A stretch of 64,000 nt of DNA from Pseudomonas paraglycinae (GCF_021601625.1 NZ_BQHR01000019.1:1-64000); one strand, 5' to 3'; positions 21,047 to 33,205 are shown, counted from the stretch's first letter. A program made the numbers and translations. The notes: generated from the letters alone by a model not told the origin.

Positions 21047-22822
21047 ATGATGCGCAGCCATTATTGCGGCCAACTGAACGAAAGCCTGGAAGGCCAGGAA
21101 ATTACCCTTTGCGGATGGGTTCACCGTCGTCGCGACCACGGCGGGGTGATTTTCCTCGATATCCGTGATCGTGACGGTCTGGCCCAGGTAGTGTTCGATC
21201 CGGATCGCGCCGAGAGCTTCGCCGCCGCCGATCGCGTGCGCAGCGAATACGTCGTGAAGATCACCGGCAAGGTGCGTCTGCGTCCGGCCGGTGCCACCAA
21301 CGCCAACATGGCGTCGGGCATGATCGAAGTGCTGGGCTACGAACTCGAAGTGCTGAACGAGTCGGAAACCCCGCCGTTCCCGCTGAACGAGTTCTCCGAC
21401 GTTGGCGAAGAAACCCGTCTGCGCTATCGCTTCCTGGACCTGCGTCGTCCGGAAATGGCCGAGAAGCTGCGTCTGCGTTCGCGCATGACCACCAGCATCC
21501 GTCGCTACCTGGACGAGAACGGCTTCCTCGACGTCGAAACGCCGATCCTGACCCGTGCCACGCCGGAAGGCGCGCGCGACTACCTCGTGCCGAGCCGTAC
21601 CCACGCCGGTTCGTTCTTCGCGCTGCCGCAATCGCCACAGCTGTTCAAGCAACTGCTGATGGTTGCCGGCTTCGACCGCTACTACCAGATCGCCAAGTGC
21701 TTCCGCGACGAAGACCTGCGTGCCGACCGTCAGCCTGAGTTCACTCAGATCGACATCGAGACCAGCTTCCTCGACGAAAAAGACATCATGGGCCTGACCG
21801 AAGGCATGATCCGCAACCTGTTCAAGGAAGTGCTGGATCTGGAATTCGGTGAATTCCCGCACATGACGTTCGAAGAAGCCATGCGCCGTTACGGTTCCGA
21901 CAAGCCGGACCTGCGTAACCCGCTGGAGCTGGTCGACGTGGCCGATCAGCTGAAAGAAGTTGATTTCAAGGTCTTCAGCGGCCCTGCCAACGATCCGAAA
22001 TGCCGTATCGCCGCACTGCGCGTACCAGGCGGGGCGAGCATGCCGCGCAAGCAGATCGACGACTACACCAAGTTCGTCGGCATCTACGGTGCCAAGGGCC
22101 TGGCGTACATCAAGGTCAACGAGCGTGCTGCCGGTGTTGACGGTCTGCAATCGCCGATCGTGAAAAACATCCCGGAAGCCAACCTGAACGTGATCCTCGA
22201 TCGCGTTGGCGCAGTCGACGGTGACATCGTGTTCTTCGGCGCCGACAAGGCCAAGATCGTCAGCGAAGCCCTGGGCGCGCTGCGTATCAAGCTCGGTCAC
22301 GACCTGAAGCTGCTGACCTGCGAATGGGCGCCGATGTGGGTCGTCGACTTCCCGATGTTCGAAGAGAACGACGACGGCAGCTTCTCGGCGCTGCACCACC
22401 CGTTCACCGCGCCGAAGTGCTCGCCGGAAGAGCTGGAAGCCAACCCGGCCGGCGCTCTGTCCCGTGCCTACGACATGGTGCTGAACGGCACCGAGCTGGG
22501 CGGCGGTTCGATCCGTATCCACCGTAAAGAGATGCAACAGGCGGTGTTCCGTCTGCTGGGCATCAACGAAGCGGAACAGGAAGAGAAGTTCGGCTTCCTG
22601 CTCGACGCCCTGAAATACGGCGCGCCGCCGCACGGTGGTCTGGCCTTCGGTCTGGACCGTCTGGTGATGCTGATGACCGGCGCCCAGTCGATCCGTGAAG
22701 TGATCGCCTTCCCGAAAACCCAGAGTGCTGCCGACGTGATGACGCAGGCGCCGGGTGTCGTGGATGCGAAGGCATTGCGCGAATTGCACATTCGTTTGCG
22801 CGAAACGCCAAAGGCCGAGTAA
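21047..22822 (+). CDS. aspS: Aspartyl-tRNA synthetase (probably non-discriminating)
   Basis: The 591-residue class II synthetase starts [14 protein letters not shown]. It has an N-terminal OB-fold anticodon-binding domain ([19 protein letters not shown]), motif 2 ([20 protein letters not shown]), a GAD insertion domain, and motif 3 ([14 protein letters not shown]). In P. aeruginosa the orthologue is known to charge both tRNA-Asp and tRNA-Asn, with the product amidated by GatCAB; the same is likely here but cannot be proven from this sequence. A strong terminator follows. Confidence 0.98.
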   Translation: MMRSHYCGQLNESLEGQEITLCGWVHRRRDHGGVIFLDIRDRDGLAQVVFDPDRAESFAAADRVRSEYVVKITGKVRLRPAGATNANMASGMIEVLGYELEVLNESETPPFPLNEFSDVGEETRLRYRFLDLRRPEMAEKLRLRSRMTTSIRRYLDENGFLDVETPILTRATPEGARDYLVPSRTHAGSFFALPQSPQLFKQLLMVAGFDRYYQIAKCFRDEDLRADRQPEFTQIDIETSFLDEKDIMGLTEGMIRNLFKEVLDLEFGEFPHMTFEEAMRRYGSDKPDLRNPLELVDVADQLKEVDFKVFSGPANDPKCRIAALRVPGGASMPRKQIDDYTKFVGIYGAKGLAYIKVNERAAGVDGLQSPIVKNIPEANLNVILDRVGAVDGDIVFFGADKAKIVSEALGALRIKLGHDLKLLTCEWAPMWVVDFPMFEENDDGSFSALHHPFTAPKCSPEELEANPAGALSRAYDMVLNGTELGGGSIRIHRKEMQQAVFRLLGINEAEQEEKFGFLLDALKYGAPPHGGLAFGLDRLVMLMTGAQSIREVIAFPKTQSAADVMTQAPGVVDAKALRELHIRLRETPKAE

Positions 22823-22832
22823 GACGGGCCTG

Positions 22833-22861
22833 AAGGCGCATCTTCGGATGCGCCTTTTTTC
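22833..22861 (+). terminator. Rho-independent terminator after aspS
   Basis: AAGGCGCATC pairs with GATGCGCCTT around TTCG and is followed by a run of T. Confidence 0.9.
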
Positions 22862-22946
22862 TTTCTGCAGTGATTGAAAACAAGATTTTTTTGCTGGCCG
22901 ATGCACTTGCATGGCGGGCATTGTTCAAGAGAATTCGGAGCGAGTT

Positions 22947-23693
<747 letters not shown>

Positions 23694-23710
23694 GAGCGAC
23701 TACGATTCAA

Positions 23711-23768
23711 TGTGGGAGATTCCGGGTCTGAGGCTTTCCCTCAAACCCGGAATCTCCCACATTTGTTT
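23711..23768 (+). terminator. Strong hairpin terminator between yebC and ruvC
   Basis: TGTGGGAGATTCCGGGT (23711-23727) pairs perfectly over 17 bp with 23745-23761, with a 17-base loop, then TTTGTTTTT. The TGTGGGAG ends resemble dispersed Pseudomonas repeats, so this may be a repeat recruited as a terminator. Confidence 0.8.
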
Positions 23769-23794
23769 TTGTGTTTTTTCGAACCAGCAGGCTT

Positions 23795-24322
23795 ATGACT
23801 TTAATTCTTGGTATCGACCCCGGTTCGCGCATTACCGGTTACGGCATTGTTCGCGATACCGGACGCGGCGGTTGTATCTATGTCGCCTCGGGTTGTATCC
23901 GCACCGGTGCCGGCGAGCTGCATGAGCGGTTGCAGATCGTCTATCGCGGCGTGAGGGAAATCATCCAGACCTACGGCCCGGTCACCATGGGCATCGAAAA
24001 GGTGTTCATGGCGAAAAACGCCGATTCGGCGCTGAAGCTCGGGCAGGCCCGTGGGGCCGCTATCGTTGCCGGCGCCGAAGAAAGCCTGGAAATCGCCGAG
24101 TACACGGCCACCCAGGTCAAGCAGGCTGTGGTGGGGACTGGCGCTGCCAATAAAGAGCAGGTGCAGATGATGGTCATGCACATGCTCAAGCTGACCAGCA
24201 AACCGCAAATCGACGCATCGGATGCCCTGGCGATTGCCATTTGTCACGCCCACACCCGCTCCAGTCTGTTGCCGCACGGCTTGGGAGCGGCACGCAGTCG
24301 TGGCGGGCGCCTGCGTCTCTGA
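23795..24322 (+). CDS. ruvC: Holliday junction endodeoxyribonuclease RuvC
   Basis: The 175-residue RNase H-fold resolvase has acidic catalytic residues at D8 ([12 protein letters not shown]), E68 (GIEKVF), D140 and D143 ([13 protein letters not shown]), matching the E. coli set within one or two positions. It cuts four-way junctions in complex with RuvAB. The ATG at 23795 is chosen because the first strand then starts TLILGIDPG. It lies 114 bp before ruvA, on the same strand. Confidence 0.98.
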   Translation: MTLILGIDPGSRITGYGIVRDTGRGGCIYVASGCIRTGAGELHERLQIVYRGVREIIQTYGPVTMGIEKVFMAKNADSALKLGQARGAAIVAGAEESLEIAEYTATQVKQAVVGTGAANKEQVQMMVMHMLKLTSKPQIDASDALAIAICHAHTRSSLLPHGLGAARSRGGRLRL

Positions 24323-24436
24323 TAGCATCAGCAGTCAATTTCACGGAATGTGGATTTCGCGCCTGGGTCGTCGGCCGTCAATCCATGTTCTGTCGGTCGC
24401 CAGCCCACGGCTGGCCAACGCTCAAGGATCTGAAAC

Positions 24437-25045
24437 GTGATTGGACGCTTGCGCGGCACTCTGGCTGAGAAACAGCCGCCGCACCTGATTCTGGATGTAA
24501 ACGGCCTCGGGTATGAGCTGGAAGTGCCCATGACCACCCTTTATCGTCTGCCGTCGGTCGGTGAACCGCTGACCTTGCACACCCATTTGGTCGTACGCGA
24601 AGACGCGCAGTTACTCTATGGTTTTGCCGGCAAGCGTGAGCGAGACTTTTTTCGCGAGTTGATCCGTCTCAATGGTGTGGGGCCGAAACTGGCCCTGGCC
24701 TTGATGTCGAGTCTGGAAGTCGACGAGCTGATCCGCTGCGTGCAGTCCCAGGACACCTCGGCGTTGACCAAGGTGCCGGGCGTGGGCAAGAAAACTGCCG
24801 AGCGTCTTCTGGTCGAACTCAAGGATCGCTTCAAGGCCTGGGAAACCTCGCCGGCCATGTTCGCATTGGTGCCGAACCAGCCGGACGGCCCGGCGCCGGT
24901 CAACACCGCCGAGAACGATGCGGTCAGCGCGCTGATTTCCCTGGGCTACAAGCCACAGGAAGCGAGCAAGGCGATTTCCGCGATCAAAGAGAAAGGCCTG
25001 AGCAGCGAAGACATGATTCGACGCGCCCTGAAGGGAATGATTTAA
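24437..25045 (+). CDS. ruvA: Holliday junction DNA-binding protein RuvA
   Basis: The 202-residue protein starts with [15 protein letters not shown]. It has an OB-fold domain to about 62, helix-hairpin-helix motifs ([19 protein letters not shown] and [18 protein letters not shown]), a linker, and a C-terminal domain III that contacts RuvB ([20 protein letters not shown]). The stop is immediately followed by the ruvB start codon, so translation is coupled. Confidence 0.98.
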   Translation: MIGRLRGTLAEKQPPHLILDVNGLGYELEVPMTTLYRLPSVGEPLTLHTHLVVREDAQLLYGFAGKRERDFFRELIRLNGVGPKLALALMSSLEVDELIRCVQSQDTSALTKVPGVGKKTAERLLVELKDRFKAWETSPAMFALVPNQPDGPAPVNTAENDAVSALISLGYKPQEASKAISAIKEKGLSSEDMIRRALKGMI

Positions 25046-26107
25046 GTGATTGAAGCTGATCGTCTGATCGCCGCCACGCACAGTCCGCGTGAGCGCGAAG
25101 AAGTCCAGGATCGGGCGATACGTCCCGTCAGCCTGGCCGAATACATCGGCCAGCCGACCGTTCGCGAGCAGATGGAACTGTTTATCCAGGCCGCCCGTGG
25201 CCGTAGCGAATCCCTCGACCACACCCTGATCTTCGGTCCGCCGGGGTTGGGTAAAACCACGCTGGCCAACATCATCGCCCAGGAAATGGGCGTGTCGATC
25301 AAGAGCACTTCCGGCCCGGTGCTGGAACGTCCGGGGGATCTGGCGGCGCTCTTGACCAATCTTGAGCCGCACGACGTGCTGTTCATCGATGAAATCCATC
25401 GCCTCTCGCCGATCGTCGAAGAAGTGCTGTACCCAGCGATGGAAGACTTCCAGCTCGACATTATGATCGGTGAAGGGCCGGCGGCGCGTTCGATCAAGCT
25501 CGATCTGCCGCCGTTCACTCTGGTCGGTGCGACCACGCGGGCGGGCATGCTGACCAACCCGTTGCGCGACCGTTTCGGTATCGTCCAGCGTCTCGAGTTC
25601 TACAGCACCGCAGACCTGGCAACGATTGTCAGCCGTTCGGCGAGCATCCTCGGCCTGCCGCTGGATCCGGAAGGGTCGTTCGAGATTGCCCGCCGCGCCC
25701 GTGGTACGCCGCGGATCGCCAACCGACTGTTGCGCCGGGTGCGGGATTTCGCCGAAGTCCGCGCCAAGGGCCACATCACCAAGGCTGTCGCGGATCTGGC
25801 GCTGAACCTGCTGGATGTCGACGAACATGGCTTCGATCATCAGGACCGGCGTCTGCTGTTGACCATGATCGAGAAATTCGACGGTGGTCCGGTGGGCATC
25901 GACAGTCTGGCGGCAGCGATCAGCGAAGAACGGCACACCATTGAAGACGTGCTGGAGCCATATCTGATTCAGCAGGGTTACATCATGCGGACGCCGCGGG
26001 GCAGGGTGGTTACTCGTCACGCGTACTTGCATTTTGGTTTAAACATTCCGACACGAATGGGCGAGATGCCCGTGGTAGACGAGTTTCTCGATGCCGTGGA
26101 CGATTAA
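25046..26107 (+). CDS. ruvB: Holliday junction branch-migration ATPase RuvB
   Basis: The 353-residue AAA+ motor starts at a GTG directly after the ruvA TAA. Walker A is GPPGLGKTT at 64-72, Walker [11 protein letters not shown] at 111-120, sensor 1 [10 protein letters not shown], and the arginine finger region LRDRFG. The C-terminal winged helix ([19 protein letters not shown]) binds DNA. With RuvA and RuvC it completes the resolvasome. No LexA box was recognised upstream of ruvC or ruvA. Confidence 0.98.
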   Translation: MIEADRLIAATHSPREREEVQDRAIRPVSLAEYIGQPTVREQMELFIQAARGRSESLDHTLIFGPPGLGKTTLANIIAQEMGVSIKSTSGPVLERPGDLAALLTNLEPHDVLFIDEIHRLSPIVEEVLYPAMEDFQLDIMIGEGPAARSIKLDLPPFTLVGATTRAGMLTNPLRDRFGIVQRLEFYSTADLATIVSRSASILGLPLDPEGSFEIARRARGTPRIANRLLRRVRDFAEVRAKGHITKAVADLALNLLDVDEHGFDHQDRRLLLTMIEKFDGGPVGIDSLAAAISEERHTIEDVLEPYLIQQGYIMRTPRGRVVTRHAYLHFGLNIPTRMGEMPVVDEFLDAVDD

Positions 26108-26234
26108 TACACATTTATTGTCGATTTATTCAGCGTTTGTACTGTCTCAGGACGGTACTTTTGCGGTAAAGCCTTCGAACAATGAAAAACAGTTGCCTGG
26201 CCGGATTGGCAACCCGAGGAGTAAGCACTAGAGT

Positions 26235-26702
26235 ATGCGCGCGCAAAACGGGCTTGAGCCGTTCGCACATCGTTGTCGCGTTTATTACGAGGACACCGAT
26301 GCGGGCGGCATCGTGTATTACGTTAATTACCTCAAGTTTATGGAACGGGCTCGAACCGAGCGGCTCCGGGAGCTGGGCTTTGCCCAGTCGGCGCTGGCAG
26401 GGGAGGACCTGTTGTTCGTCGTGCATTCCAGCGAAGCGCGTTATCACGCGCCGGCGCGACTGGACGACGAGCTTCTGGTAAGCGCTGATGTAATCGAATT
26501 GAACCGTGTCAGCCTGCGCTTTCGACAGCAGGTCAGGCGGGCAACGGATAATGTGCTGCTCTGCGAAGGGCAGTTTCTGGTGGCCTGTGTGCGCACTAAC
26601 AGTTTGAAACCCCGGGCCCTTCCCGAAGACCTGCGTGCGGCCTTTGCCGACGCGGTCGGCACGGGTACACACTCAAAGCAGGAGATAAAGCGTGGAAGCT
26701 AA
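26235..26702 (+). CDS. ybgC: Acyl-CoA thioesterase YbgC (Tol-Pal associated)
   Basis: The 155-residue hot-dog-fold thioesterase has the 4-hydroxybenzoyl-CoA thioesterase signature [19 protein letters not shown] with catalytic Asp, then [12 protein letters not shown]. In the Tol-Pal cluster YbgC probably links phospholipid metabolism with envelope maintenance; its physiological substrate is unclear. The 3' end overlaps tolQ by 11 bases, marking it as the first gene of the tol operon. Confidence 0.95.
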   Translation: MRAQNGLEPFAHRCRVYYEDTDAGGIVYYVNYLKFMERARTERLRELGFAQSALAGEDLLFVVHSSEARYHAPARLDDELLVSADVIELNRVSLRFRQQVRRATDNVLLCEGQFLVACVRTNSLKPRALPEDLRAAFADAVGTGTHSKQEIKRGS

Positions 26703-27387
26703 CGTCGTCGACCATTCCTCCATGTGGAGCCTGGTCAGCAATGCCAGCATCGTGGTGCAGTTGGTAATGTTGACCCTGGTAGCCGCATCGGTGACCTCAT
26801 GGATCATGATCTTTCAGCGCAGCAACCTGCTGCGCGCCGGTCGACGTGCCCTGGAGAGCTTCGAGGAGCGCTTCTGGTCGGGTATCGACCTGTCCAAACT
26901 CTACCGTCAGGCCGGCAGCAACCCGGATCCGGATTCGGGTGTCGAGCAGATCTTCCGTGCCGGCTTCAAGGAGTTCTCCCGTCTGCGTCAGCAGCCAGGT
27001 GTCGACCCTGAAGCGGTAATGGAAGGTGTGGCCCGTGCCATGCGCGTCGCCATCTCCCGTGAAGAAGAAAAGCTCGAGCAGAGCCTGCCGTTCCTCGCCA
27101 CCGTCGGTTCCGTCAGCCCGTACATCGGTCTGTTCGGTACCGTCTGGGGGATCATGAACTCCTTCCGTGGTCTGGCCAGCGCCCAGCAGGCCACTCTGGC
27201 CACCGTCGCACCCGGCATCGCCGAAGCCCTGATCGCCACCGCGATCGGTCTGTTCGCCGCGATCCCGGCCGTTATCGCTTACAACCGTTTCTCTGCCCGC
27301 AGCGAAACCTTGCTGAGCCGCTACTACACCTTCGCCGATGAATTCCAGGCGATCCTGCACCGCAAAGTGCACACCAGCGAAGAATAA
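26692..27387 (+). CDS. tolQ: Tol-Pal system inner-membrane protein TolQ
   Basis: The 231-residue MotA/ExbB-family protein has three membrane segments (about 17-38, 136-158 and 170-195) and the conserved proline/glycine motifs [22 protein letters not shown] and [20 protein letters not shown]. With TolR it forms the proton-driven stator that energises TolA. The GTG start at 26692 has AGGAG nine bases upstream and overlaps ybgC. Confidence 0.98.
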   Translation: MEANVVDHSSMWSLVSNASIVVQLVMLTLVAASVTSWIMIFQRSNLLRAGRRALESFEERFWSGIDLSKLYRQAGSNPDPDSGVEQIFRAGFKEFSRLRQQPGVDPEAVMEGVARAMRVAISREEEKLEQSLPFLATVGSVSPYIGLFGTVWGIMNSFRGLASAQQATLATVAPGIAEALIATAIGLFAAIPAVIAYNRFSARSETLLSRYYTFADEFQAILHRKVHTSEE

Positions 27388-27401
27388 GCAGGTATTTCCC
27401 G

Positions 27402-27863
27402 ATGGCTTTAATCACTCGAGCCCGACACAAGCGCAAGCCGGTCGCCGAGATGAACGTAGTGCCTTACATCGACGTGATGCTGGTGCTGCTGGTCATCTTC
27501 ATGGTGACTGCGCCGATGCTCAATCAGGGCGTGAAAGTGGATCTGCCCAAGGTTTCCAGCGAAGCCTTGCCGCAGGACAACAACACCCAGGTGCTGACCA
27601 TTTCGATCAAGTCGGACAAGACCTACTACTGGAACCTTGGCAGCGAAGTCGACACCGAGAAGCAGCAGGACCGGGCCATGACCCTGCCACAGATGACCGA
27701 CGCGGTGACCAAGATCATTCGCGCCGGCACTGAAGGCGGCAAGCGTACCCAGGTCTTCATCCGTGGCGACAAGTCCGTCGATTATGGCTCCGTCATGGGC
27801 GCCATGGGCGGGTTGCAGAAAGCCGGGGTCGGTAACGTTGGCTTGATCACCGAGGCGCCCTGA
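27402..27863 (+). CDS. tolR: Tol-Pal system inner-membrane protein TolR
   Basis: The 153-residue ExbD-family protein has one membrane helix with the essential protonatable Asp in VVPYIDVMLVLLVIFMV (about residue 24) and a periplasmic domain. It works with TolQ to harvest proton motive force. The stop overlaps the tolA start in TGATG. Confidence 0.98.
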   Translation: MALITRARHKRKPVAEMNVVPYIDVMLVLLVIFMVTAPMLNQGVKVDLPKVSSEALPQDNNTQVLTISIKSDKTYYWNLGSEVDTEKQQDRAMTLPQMTDAVTKIIRAGTEGGKRTQVFIRGDKSVDYGSVMGAMGGLQKAGVGNVGLITEAP

Positions 27864-28942
27864 TGCAGCAACAGCGAGAGCCGTCCGCCTCGGAAAGCTA
27901 CTTCTGGCCTAGTGTCTGGGCGATTGGCTTGCACGTGCTGGTGTTCGGCATGCTATTCGTCAGTTTCGCCCTGACTCCGGAGCTGCCGCCGGCCAAGCCG
28001 ATTGTCCAAGCGACCCTGTACCAGCTGAAATCGAAAAGTCAGGCAACCACCCAGACCAATCAGAAGATTGCGGGTGAGGCGAAGAAATCCGCCGCACGCC
28101 AGACCGAAGTCGAGCAGATGGAGCAGAAAAAGGTCGAGCAGGAAGCGGTGAAGGCTGCGGAACAAAAGAAAGAAGAAGCGGCTCAAAAGGCCGAGGAAGC
28201 CAAGAAGGCCGATGAGGCGAAGAAAGCGGACGAGGCGAAGAAGGCTGATGAAGCCAAGAAAGCCGACGACGCGAAGAAAGCCGCCGAAGCCAAGAAGGCA
28301 GAAGAGAAACAATTGGCTGATATAGCCAAGAAGAAAGCCGAAGAAGAAGCCAAGAAGGCTGCTGAAGAAGAGGCCAAGAAAGCGGCCGCTGAAGAAGCCA
28401 AGAAGAAGATCGTCGAAGACGCGAAGAAGAAAGCCGCCGAAGACGCCAAGAAGAAAGCTGAAGCTGAAGAGGCGAAGAAGAAAGTCGCCGAAGACGCGAA
28501 GAAGAAAGCTGCTGCCGATGCTGCGAAGAAGAAAGCGCAGGACGCGGCACGTAAATCCGCCGAAGACAAAAAGGCTCAGGCCCTGGCAGATTTGCTTTCC
28601 GACACGCCGCAGCGCCAGCAGGCCTTGGCCGATGAGCAGGGCGATGAAGTCGCGGGGAGTTTCGATGACCTGATTCGTGCGCGGGCAGCGGAAGGCTGGG
28701 CACGTCCACCTTCGGCACGCAAAGGCATGACGGTTGTGCTGCAGATCGGCATGTTGCCGGACGGTACGGTGACTTCGGTCAGCGTGGCCAAGTCCAGTGG
28801 CGACGGTCCGTTCGATGCGTCGGCAGTGGCAGCGGTCAAGAATATTGGACGTTTGACGGAAATGCAGGGAATCAAGCCGAGCGATTTCGCTCCGTATCGT
28901 TCATTCAAGATGACATTCACACCTGAGGATCTAGCCTTGTGA
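27863..28942 (+). CDS. tolA: Cell-envelope integrity protein TolA
   Basis: The 359-residue protein has an N-terminal membrane anchor (about 15-38), a long Lys/Ala/Glu-rich periplasmic helix (about 60-240) and a C-terminal globular domain that contacts TolB/Pal ([20 protein letters not shown] onward). Residues 113-145 contain about five tandem AKKADE-type hexapeptides encoded by near-repeats at about 28198-28300, a place where copy number may vary between strains. The start overlaps tolR and the stop overlaps tolB. Confidence 0.97.
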   Translation: MQQQREPSASESYFWPSVWAIGLHVLVFGMLFVSFALTPELPPAKPIVQATLYQLKSKSQATTQTNQKIAGEAKKSAARQTEVEQMEQKKVEQEAVKAAEQKKEEAAQKAEEAKKADEAKKADEAKKADEAKKADDAKKAAEAKKAEEKQLADIAKKKAEEEAKKAAEEEAKKAAAEEAKKKIVEDAKKKAAEDAKKKAEAEEAKKKVAEDAKKKAAADAAKKKAQDAARKSAEDKKAQALADLLSDTPQRQQALADEQGDEVAGSFDDLIRARAAEGWARPPSARKGMTVVLQIGMLPDGTVTSVSVAKSSGDGPFDASAVAAVKNIGRLTEMQGIKPSDFAPYRSFKMTFTPEDLAL

Positions 28943-30240
28943 GAAACCTTCTTCGAGGAATGCTGGTCGTGATCTGCTGCATGGCAGGGATCGCGATGGC
29001 GGATGAAAAGAACATTCTGGTCACCAGCGGCAGCGATCGGGCAACGCCGATCGCCGTCGTACCGTTCGGTTTTCAGGGCGGTGCCGTCCTGCCGGATGAC
29101 ATGGCTGAAATCATTGGTAACGATTTGCGCAACTCGGGCTATTACTCGCCGATTCCAAAGCAAAACATGATCAGCCAGCCAAGCCAGCCGAGCGAAATCA
29201 TCTTCCGTGACTGGAAGGCGGTGGGCGCGCAATACATGATGGTCGGCAGCATCGCGCCGGCCGGTGGCCGTCTGCAGGTGCAGTGGGCTCTGTTCAACGT
29301 CGCCACCGAGCAGAAAGTGGCTGACGGCAGTGTGTCCGGTACCACCGAACAACTGCGTGACATGGCGCACTTCATCTCCGATCAGTCGTTCGAAAAGCTG
29401 ACCGGTATTAAAGGTGCATTCTCGACTCGCCTGCTGTACGTCACAGCCGAGCGTTTCTCCGAGAAGAACACCCGTTACACCCTGCAGCGCTCGGACTATG
29501 ACGGCGCCCGCGCCGTGACCCTGCTGCAATCGCGCGAGCCGATCCTGTCGCCGCGTTTTGCACCGGACGGCAAGCGTATCGCCTACGTGTCGTTCGAGCA
29601 GAAGCGTCCGCGCATCTTCATGCAGAACATCGACACCGGTCGCCGCGAGCAGATCACCAACTTCGAAGGCCTGAATGGCGCGCCAGCCTGGTCGCCGGAC
29701 GGCAATCGCCTGGCGTTCGTGCTGTCGAAAGATGGTAACCCGGACATCTACGTGATGAACCTCGGTTCGCGTCAGATCACCCGTGTGACCGCAGGTCCTG
29801 GCATCAACACCGAACCGTACTGGGGCAAGGATGGTTCGACCATCTACTTCACCTCCGACCGTGGTGGCAAGCCGCAGATCTACAAGACCAGTGCCGGTGG
29901 CGGTGGTGCCGAGCGTGTGACGTTCGTGGGCAACTACAACGCCAACCCCAAGCTTTCGGCGGATGAAAAGACCCTGGTGATGATCCATCGTCAGGACGGT
30001 TTCACCAATTTCAAAGTGGCGGCCCAGGATTTGCAGCGCGGAAGTGTAAAAATCCTCACTGATAGCACTCTGGACGAGTCGCCTACTGTTGCGCCCAACG
30101 GCACCATGGTAATCTACGCCACCCGCCAGCAGGGCCGGGGAGTCTTGATGCTCGTGTCCATTAATGGACGCGTGAGGCTCCCGCTTCCTACCGCTCAAGG
30201 CGAAGTCAGAGAACCGTCCTGGTCCCCTTACCTGAACTGA
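28939..30240 (+). CDS. tolB: Tol-Pal system periplasmic beta-propeller protein TolB
   Basis: The 433-residue precursor has a signal peptide of about 21 residues ending AGIAMA. The N-terminal domain (to about 160) precedes six WD40-like blades with repeated SPDG-type turns ([40 protein letters not shown]). TolB binds Pal and the TolA C-terminal domain. It begins with GTG in a GTGA overlap with tolA. Confidence 0.98.
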   Translation: MRNLLRGMLVVICCMAGIAMADEKNILVTSGSDRATPIAVVPFGFQGGAVLPDDMAEIIGNDLRNSGYYSPIPKQNMISQPSQPSEIIFRDWKAVGAQYMMVGSIAPAGGRLQVQWALFNVATEQKVADGSVSGTTEQLRDMAHFISDQSFEKLTGIKGAFSTRLLYVTAERFSEKNTRYTLQRSDYDGARAVTLLQSREPILSPRFAPDGKRIAYVSFEQKRPRIFMQNIDTGRREQITNFEGLNGAPAWSPDGNRLAFVLSKDGNPDIYVMNLGSRQITRVTAGPGINTEPYWGKDGSTIYFTSDRGGKPQIYKTSAGGGGAERVTFVGNYNANPKLSADEKTLVMIHRQDGFTNFKVAAQDLQRGSVKILTDSTLDESPTVAPNGTMVIYATRQQGRGVLMLVSINGRVRLPLPTAQGEVREPSWSPYLN

Positions 30241-30292
30241 CGCGGCGCTTTACGTTTTACTTAACACACTGGGGTTCATTAGGAGTTTCACG

Positions 30293-30790
30293 ATGGAAAT
30301 GCTGAAGTTTGGTAAATTTGCTGCGCTGGCTCTGGCCATGGCTGTAGCTGTAGGTTGCTCGTCCAAAGGCGGCGACAACGCCGGTGAAGGCGCTGTTGAT
30401 CCAAACGCTGGTTACGGCGCAAACACTGGTGCAGTTGACGGTTCCCTGAGCGAAGAAGCTGCTCTGCGCGCAATCACCACCTTCTACTTCGAATACGACA
30501 GCTCGGACCTGAAGCCAGAAGCCATGCGCGCTCTGGACGTTCACGCCAAAGACCTGAAAGCAAACGGCGCTCGCGTTGTTCTGGAAGGCAACACCGACGA
30601 ACGTGGTACTCGTGAGTACAACATGGCACTGGGCGAGCGTCGTGCGAAAGCCGTTCAGCGCTACCTGGTACTGCAAGGTGTTTCCCCAGCTCAGCTGGAA
30701 CTGGTTTCCTACGGCGAAGAGCGTCCAGTTGCTACCGGCAACGACGAGCAGTCCTGGGCTCAAAACCGTCGCGTCGAACTGCGTAAGTAA
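30293..30790 (+). CDS. pal: Peptidoglycan-associated lipoprotein Pal (OprL)
   Basis: The 165-residue outer-membrane lipoprotein has a lipobox AVGC with lipidated Cys22. The OmpA-like peptidoglycan-binding domain (about 60-165) contains [30 protein letters not shown] and NRRVELRK. It anchors the outer membrane to peptidoglycan and is recycled by TolB. AGGAG lies seven bases before the ATG. Codon choice is enriched for highly expressed-gene codons, fitting an abundant protein. Confidence 0.98.
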   Translation: MEMLKFGKFAALALAMAVAVGCSSKGGDNAGEGAVDPNAGYGANTGAVDGSLSEEAALRAITTFYFEYDSSDLKPEAMRALDVHAKDLKANGARVVLEGNTDERGTREYNMALGERRAKAVQRYLVLQGVSPAQLELVSYGEERPVATGNDEQSWAQNRRVELRK

Positions 30791-30796
30791 TTCGAT

Positions 30797-31636
30797 ATGC
30801 GAACGTGCCGTCGTGCTGTAACTGTTCTGGCTCTCAGCCTCGCGCCGCTTGCGGCATGGGCTGCGGTTCCTGTGGTCGATGACAACTCCGGTTATAACAA
30901 TAGCGGGAGCAGTTATCCGCCTGCAGGTTACGGTACGAACGGCGCCTATGCCGGGGGAGCGGCTTCGGCCCCTGCCTCGGCAAACGGCATGCTGTTCAAC
31001 CAACTGCAACAAATGCAGGATCAGATATCGCGCCAGCAAGGCGTGATCGAAGAACTGCAGAACCAAGTTTCGCGCATGAAGCAGGAATCCCTGGAGCGAT
31101 ACCAGGATCTTGATCGGCGCATAGGATCCGGCGTTGCACCTGCCGCGACTCCCGAGAATTCTTCTGCCGGTGGCGATGCAAGTGCTGCTGCCGGTGCCGC
31201 CGCTGGAGCCGGGGCCGCTGCGGCCGCCCAGGCACCTGCCGCAGGTAGCGAACCGGCTGATCCGGCCAAGGAAAAGCTGTATTACGATGCAGCTTTCGAC
31301 CTGATCAAGGCCAAGGATTTCGACAAGGCCAGCCAGGCGTTTGCCGCTTTCCTGCGTAAATACCCGAACAGCCAATACGCGGGCAACGCCCAGTACTGGT
31401 TGGGTGAAGTGAACCTGGCCAAAGGCGATCTGCAAGGTGCAGGTCAGGCTTTCGCCAAGGTGTCGCAGCTGTATCCCAAGCACGCCAAAGTGCCGGATTC
31501 GCTGTACAAGCTGGCTGACGTAGAACGGCGCCTCGGTCATACCGACAAGGTCAAAGGCATTCTGCAGCAGGTGGTGGCCCAGTATCCGGGTACCTCCGCC
31601 GCTCAATTGGCCCAGCGCGATCTGCAACGCATGTAA
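30797..31636 (+). CDS. cpoB: Cell division coordinator CpoB (YbgF)
   Basis: The 279-residue periplasmic protein has a signal peptide (cleavage after AAWA, about residue 22), a short trimerising coiled coil (about 57-95, NQLQQMQDQISRQQGV), an Ala/Gly-rich linker of about 40 residues, and C-terminal TPR repeats (about 155-279) with YYDAAFDLIKAKDFDKASQ and NAQYWLGEVNLAKG. It ties Tol-Pal constriction to peptidoglycan synthesis at septa. Only six bases separate it from pal and no ribosome site is obvious, so coupling to pal is likely. Confidence 0.96.
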   Translation: MRTCRRAVTVLALSLAPLAAWAAVPVVDDNSGYNNSGSSYPPAGYGTNGAYAGGAASAPASANGMLFNQLQQMQDQISRQQGVIEELQNQVSRMKQESLERYQDLDRRIGSGVAPAATPENSSAGGDASAAAGAAAGAGAAAAAQAPAAGSEPADPAKEKLYYDAAFDLIKAKDFDKASQAFAAFLRKYPNSQYAGNAQYWLGEVNLAKGDLQGAGQAFAKVSQLYPKHAKVPDSLYKLADVERRLGHTDKVKGILQQVVAQYPGTSAAQLAQRDLQRM

Positions 31637-31655
31637 CAGCTTTGACCCGTTTGGA

Positions 31656-31684
31656 AGAAACCCGCGCTTGTCGCGGGTTTTTTC
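31656..31684 (+). terminator. Terminator of the tol-pal operon
   Basis: AAACCCGCG pairs with CGCGGGTTT around CTTGT and is followed by T6. Confidence 0.9.
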
Positions 31685-31800
31685 GTTAGAATTCACGCCC
31701 TTTTATGAAACACGCTTCTGGTGATCTACGCGTTGGCGGGGTTGCCTGAAGTGCCTGACGGAGGCGGACAGCCTGTTTAGCTGTTACGCCCGTGGCGACT

Positions 31801-32448
31801 ATGCAAGACACATTGAGAATCACCGAAGTTTTCTACTCGTTGCAGGGGGAAACGCGGACTGCCGGGCTGCCCACTGTTTTCGTGCGCCTGACCGGTTGCC
31901 CGTTGCGTTGCCAATACTGCGACAGCGCCTACGCGTTCAGCGGTGGCACGATCCGTACCCTCGACGACATCCTCGAGCAAGTGGCCGGCTTTCGCCCGCG
32001 CTACGTCTGTGTCACTGGCGGTGAGCCGCTGGCACAACCCAATGCCATCCCTTTGCTCAAGCAGTTGTGCGATGCCGGCTACGAAGTCTCGCTGGAAACC
32101 AGCGGCGCCCTCGATATTTCGGCGGTCGATCCGCGAGTCAGTCGGGTGGTCGACCTGAAGACGCCTGACTCCAAAGAAGCCCATCGCAACCGTTACGAGA
32201 ACATCGAACTGCTGACGCCCAACGATCAGGTGAAGTTTGTCATCTGCTCGAGGGAGGACTACGACTGGGCGGTATCGAAGCTGATCCAGTACGGTCTTGA
32301 GCGACGTGCGGGTGAAGTGCTGTTTTCTCCAAGTCACCACGACCTGAACGCTCGGGATCTGGCGGACTGGGTGGTGGCGGATAACCTGCCAGTGCGCCTG
32401 CAACTGCAGCTGCATAAATATCTATGGAATGATGAGCCGGGGCGCTGA
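31801..32448 (+). CDS. queE: 7-carboxy-7-deazaguanine synthase QueE
   Basis: The 215-residue radical SAM enzyme acts in queuosine/preQ0 biosynthesis. The cluster cysteines are C33, C37 and C40 in [11 protein letters not shown], followed by the SAM-binding [13 protein letters not shown] start at ATG 31801 rather than a GTG three codons upstream. queC begins two bases after its stop codon, so they form an operon making preQ0. Confidence 0.97.
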   Translation: MQDTLRITEVFYSLQGETRTAGLPTVFVRLTGCPLRCQYCDSAYAFSGGTIRTLDDILEQVAGFRPRYVCVTGGEPLAQPNAIPLLKQLCDAGYEVSLETSGALDISAVDPRVSRVVDLKTPDSKEAHRNRYENIELLTPNDQVKFVICSREDYDWAVSKLIQYGLERRAGEVLFSPSHHDLNARDLADWVVADNLPVRLQLQLHKYLWNDEPGR

Positions 32449-32449
32449 G

Positions 32450-33142
32450 ATGACTGAACAACTGAACACTAGCCAGAAACGTGCGGTAATCCTGCTGTCG
32501 GGTGGTCTGGATTCCGCCACTGTCGTGGCCATGGCCCGCGCTGAAGGCTACGCCTGCTACACCATGAGTTTCGATTACGGTCAGCGTTCCAACGCCGAAC
32601 TGCATGCTGCTGCTCGCGTTGCCCGCGATCTGGGCGTGGTCGAGCACAAGGTGATCGGCCTGAACCTGAACGGCATGGGCGGTTCGGCCTTGACCGACAC
32701 CAGTATCGACATCCCGGAAGAGCTGGGCGAAGGCATCCCGGTGACTTACGTGCCGGCGCGCAACACGGTTTTCCTGTCGCTGGCTCTGGGCTGGGCTGAA
32801 GTGCTCGGCGCCCGTGACATCTTTATCGGCGTCAACGCGGTGGACTACTCCGGTTACCCGGATTGCCGTCCGGAGTTCATCGAGTCGTTCGAGCGCATGG
32901 CCAATCTGGCAACCAAGGCTGGCGTCGAAGGCAATGGTTTCCGCATCCAGGCACCGCTGCAGAACCTGAGCAAGGCGCAGATCGTCCAGGCGGGCGTGAA
33001 GCTTGGCGTTGATTACGGGCTGACTGTTTCCTGCTATCAGGCCGACGATGATGGCCGCGCTTGCGGCAAATGCGACAGCTGCCGACTGCGTGCAGAAGGC
33101 TTCGCAGCGGCCGGAATCAGCGACCCGACACCTTATTTTTGA
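32450..33142 (+). CDS. queC: 7-cyano-7-deazaguanine synthase QueC
   Basis: The 230-residue ATP-dependent enzyme turns carboxy-deazaguanine into preQ0. The PP-loop SGGLDS lies at 17-22, and a zinc site is formed by C195, C205, C208 and C211. The sequence [17 protein letters not shown] is typical. A tRNA-Lys gene with its own promoter follows. Confidence 0.98.
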   Translation: MTEQLNTSQKRAVILLSGGLDSATVVAMARAEGYACYTMSFDYGQRSNAELHAAARVARDLGVVEHKVIGLNLNGMGGSALTDTSIDIPEELGEGIPVTYVPARNTVFLSLALGWAEVLGARDIFIGVNAVDYSGYPDCRPEFIESFERMANLATKAGVEGNGFRIQAPLQNLSKAQIVQAGVKLGVDYGLTVSCYQADDDGRACGKCDSCRLRAEGFAAAGISDPTPYF

Positions 33143-33160
33143 TTTTTTTCAAATTAGGTG

Positions 33161-33188
33161 TTGAATAGTCCTTAAAAATCAGTATTAT
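33161..33188 (+). promoter_or_regulatory. Sigma-70 promoter of tRNA-Lys
   Basis: TTGAAT (33161-33166) and TATTAT (33183-33188) are 16 bp apart in AT-rich DNA, ending 17 bases before the mature tRNA. Confidence 0.7.
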
Positions 33189-33205
33189 ACGCGCCACCAC
33201 ACAGC

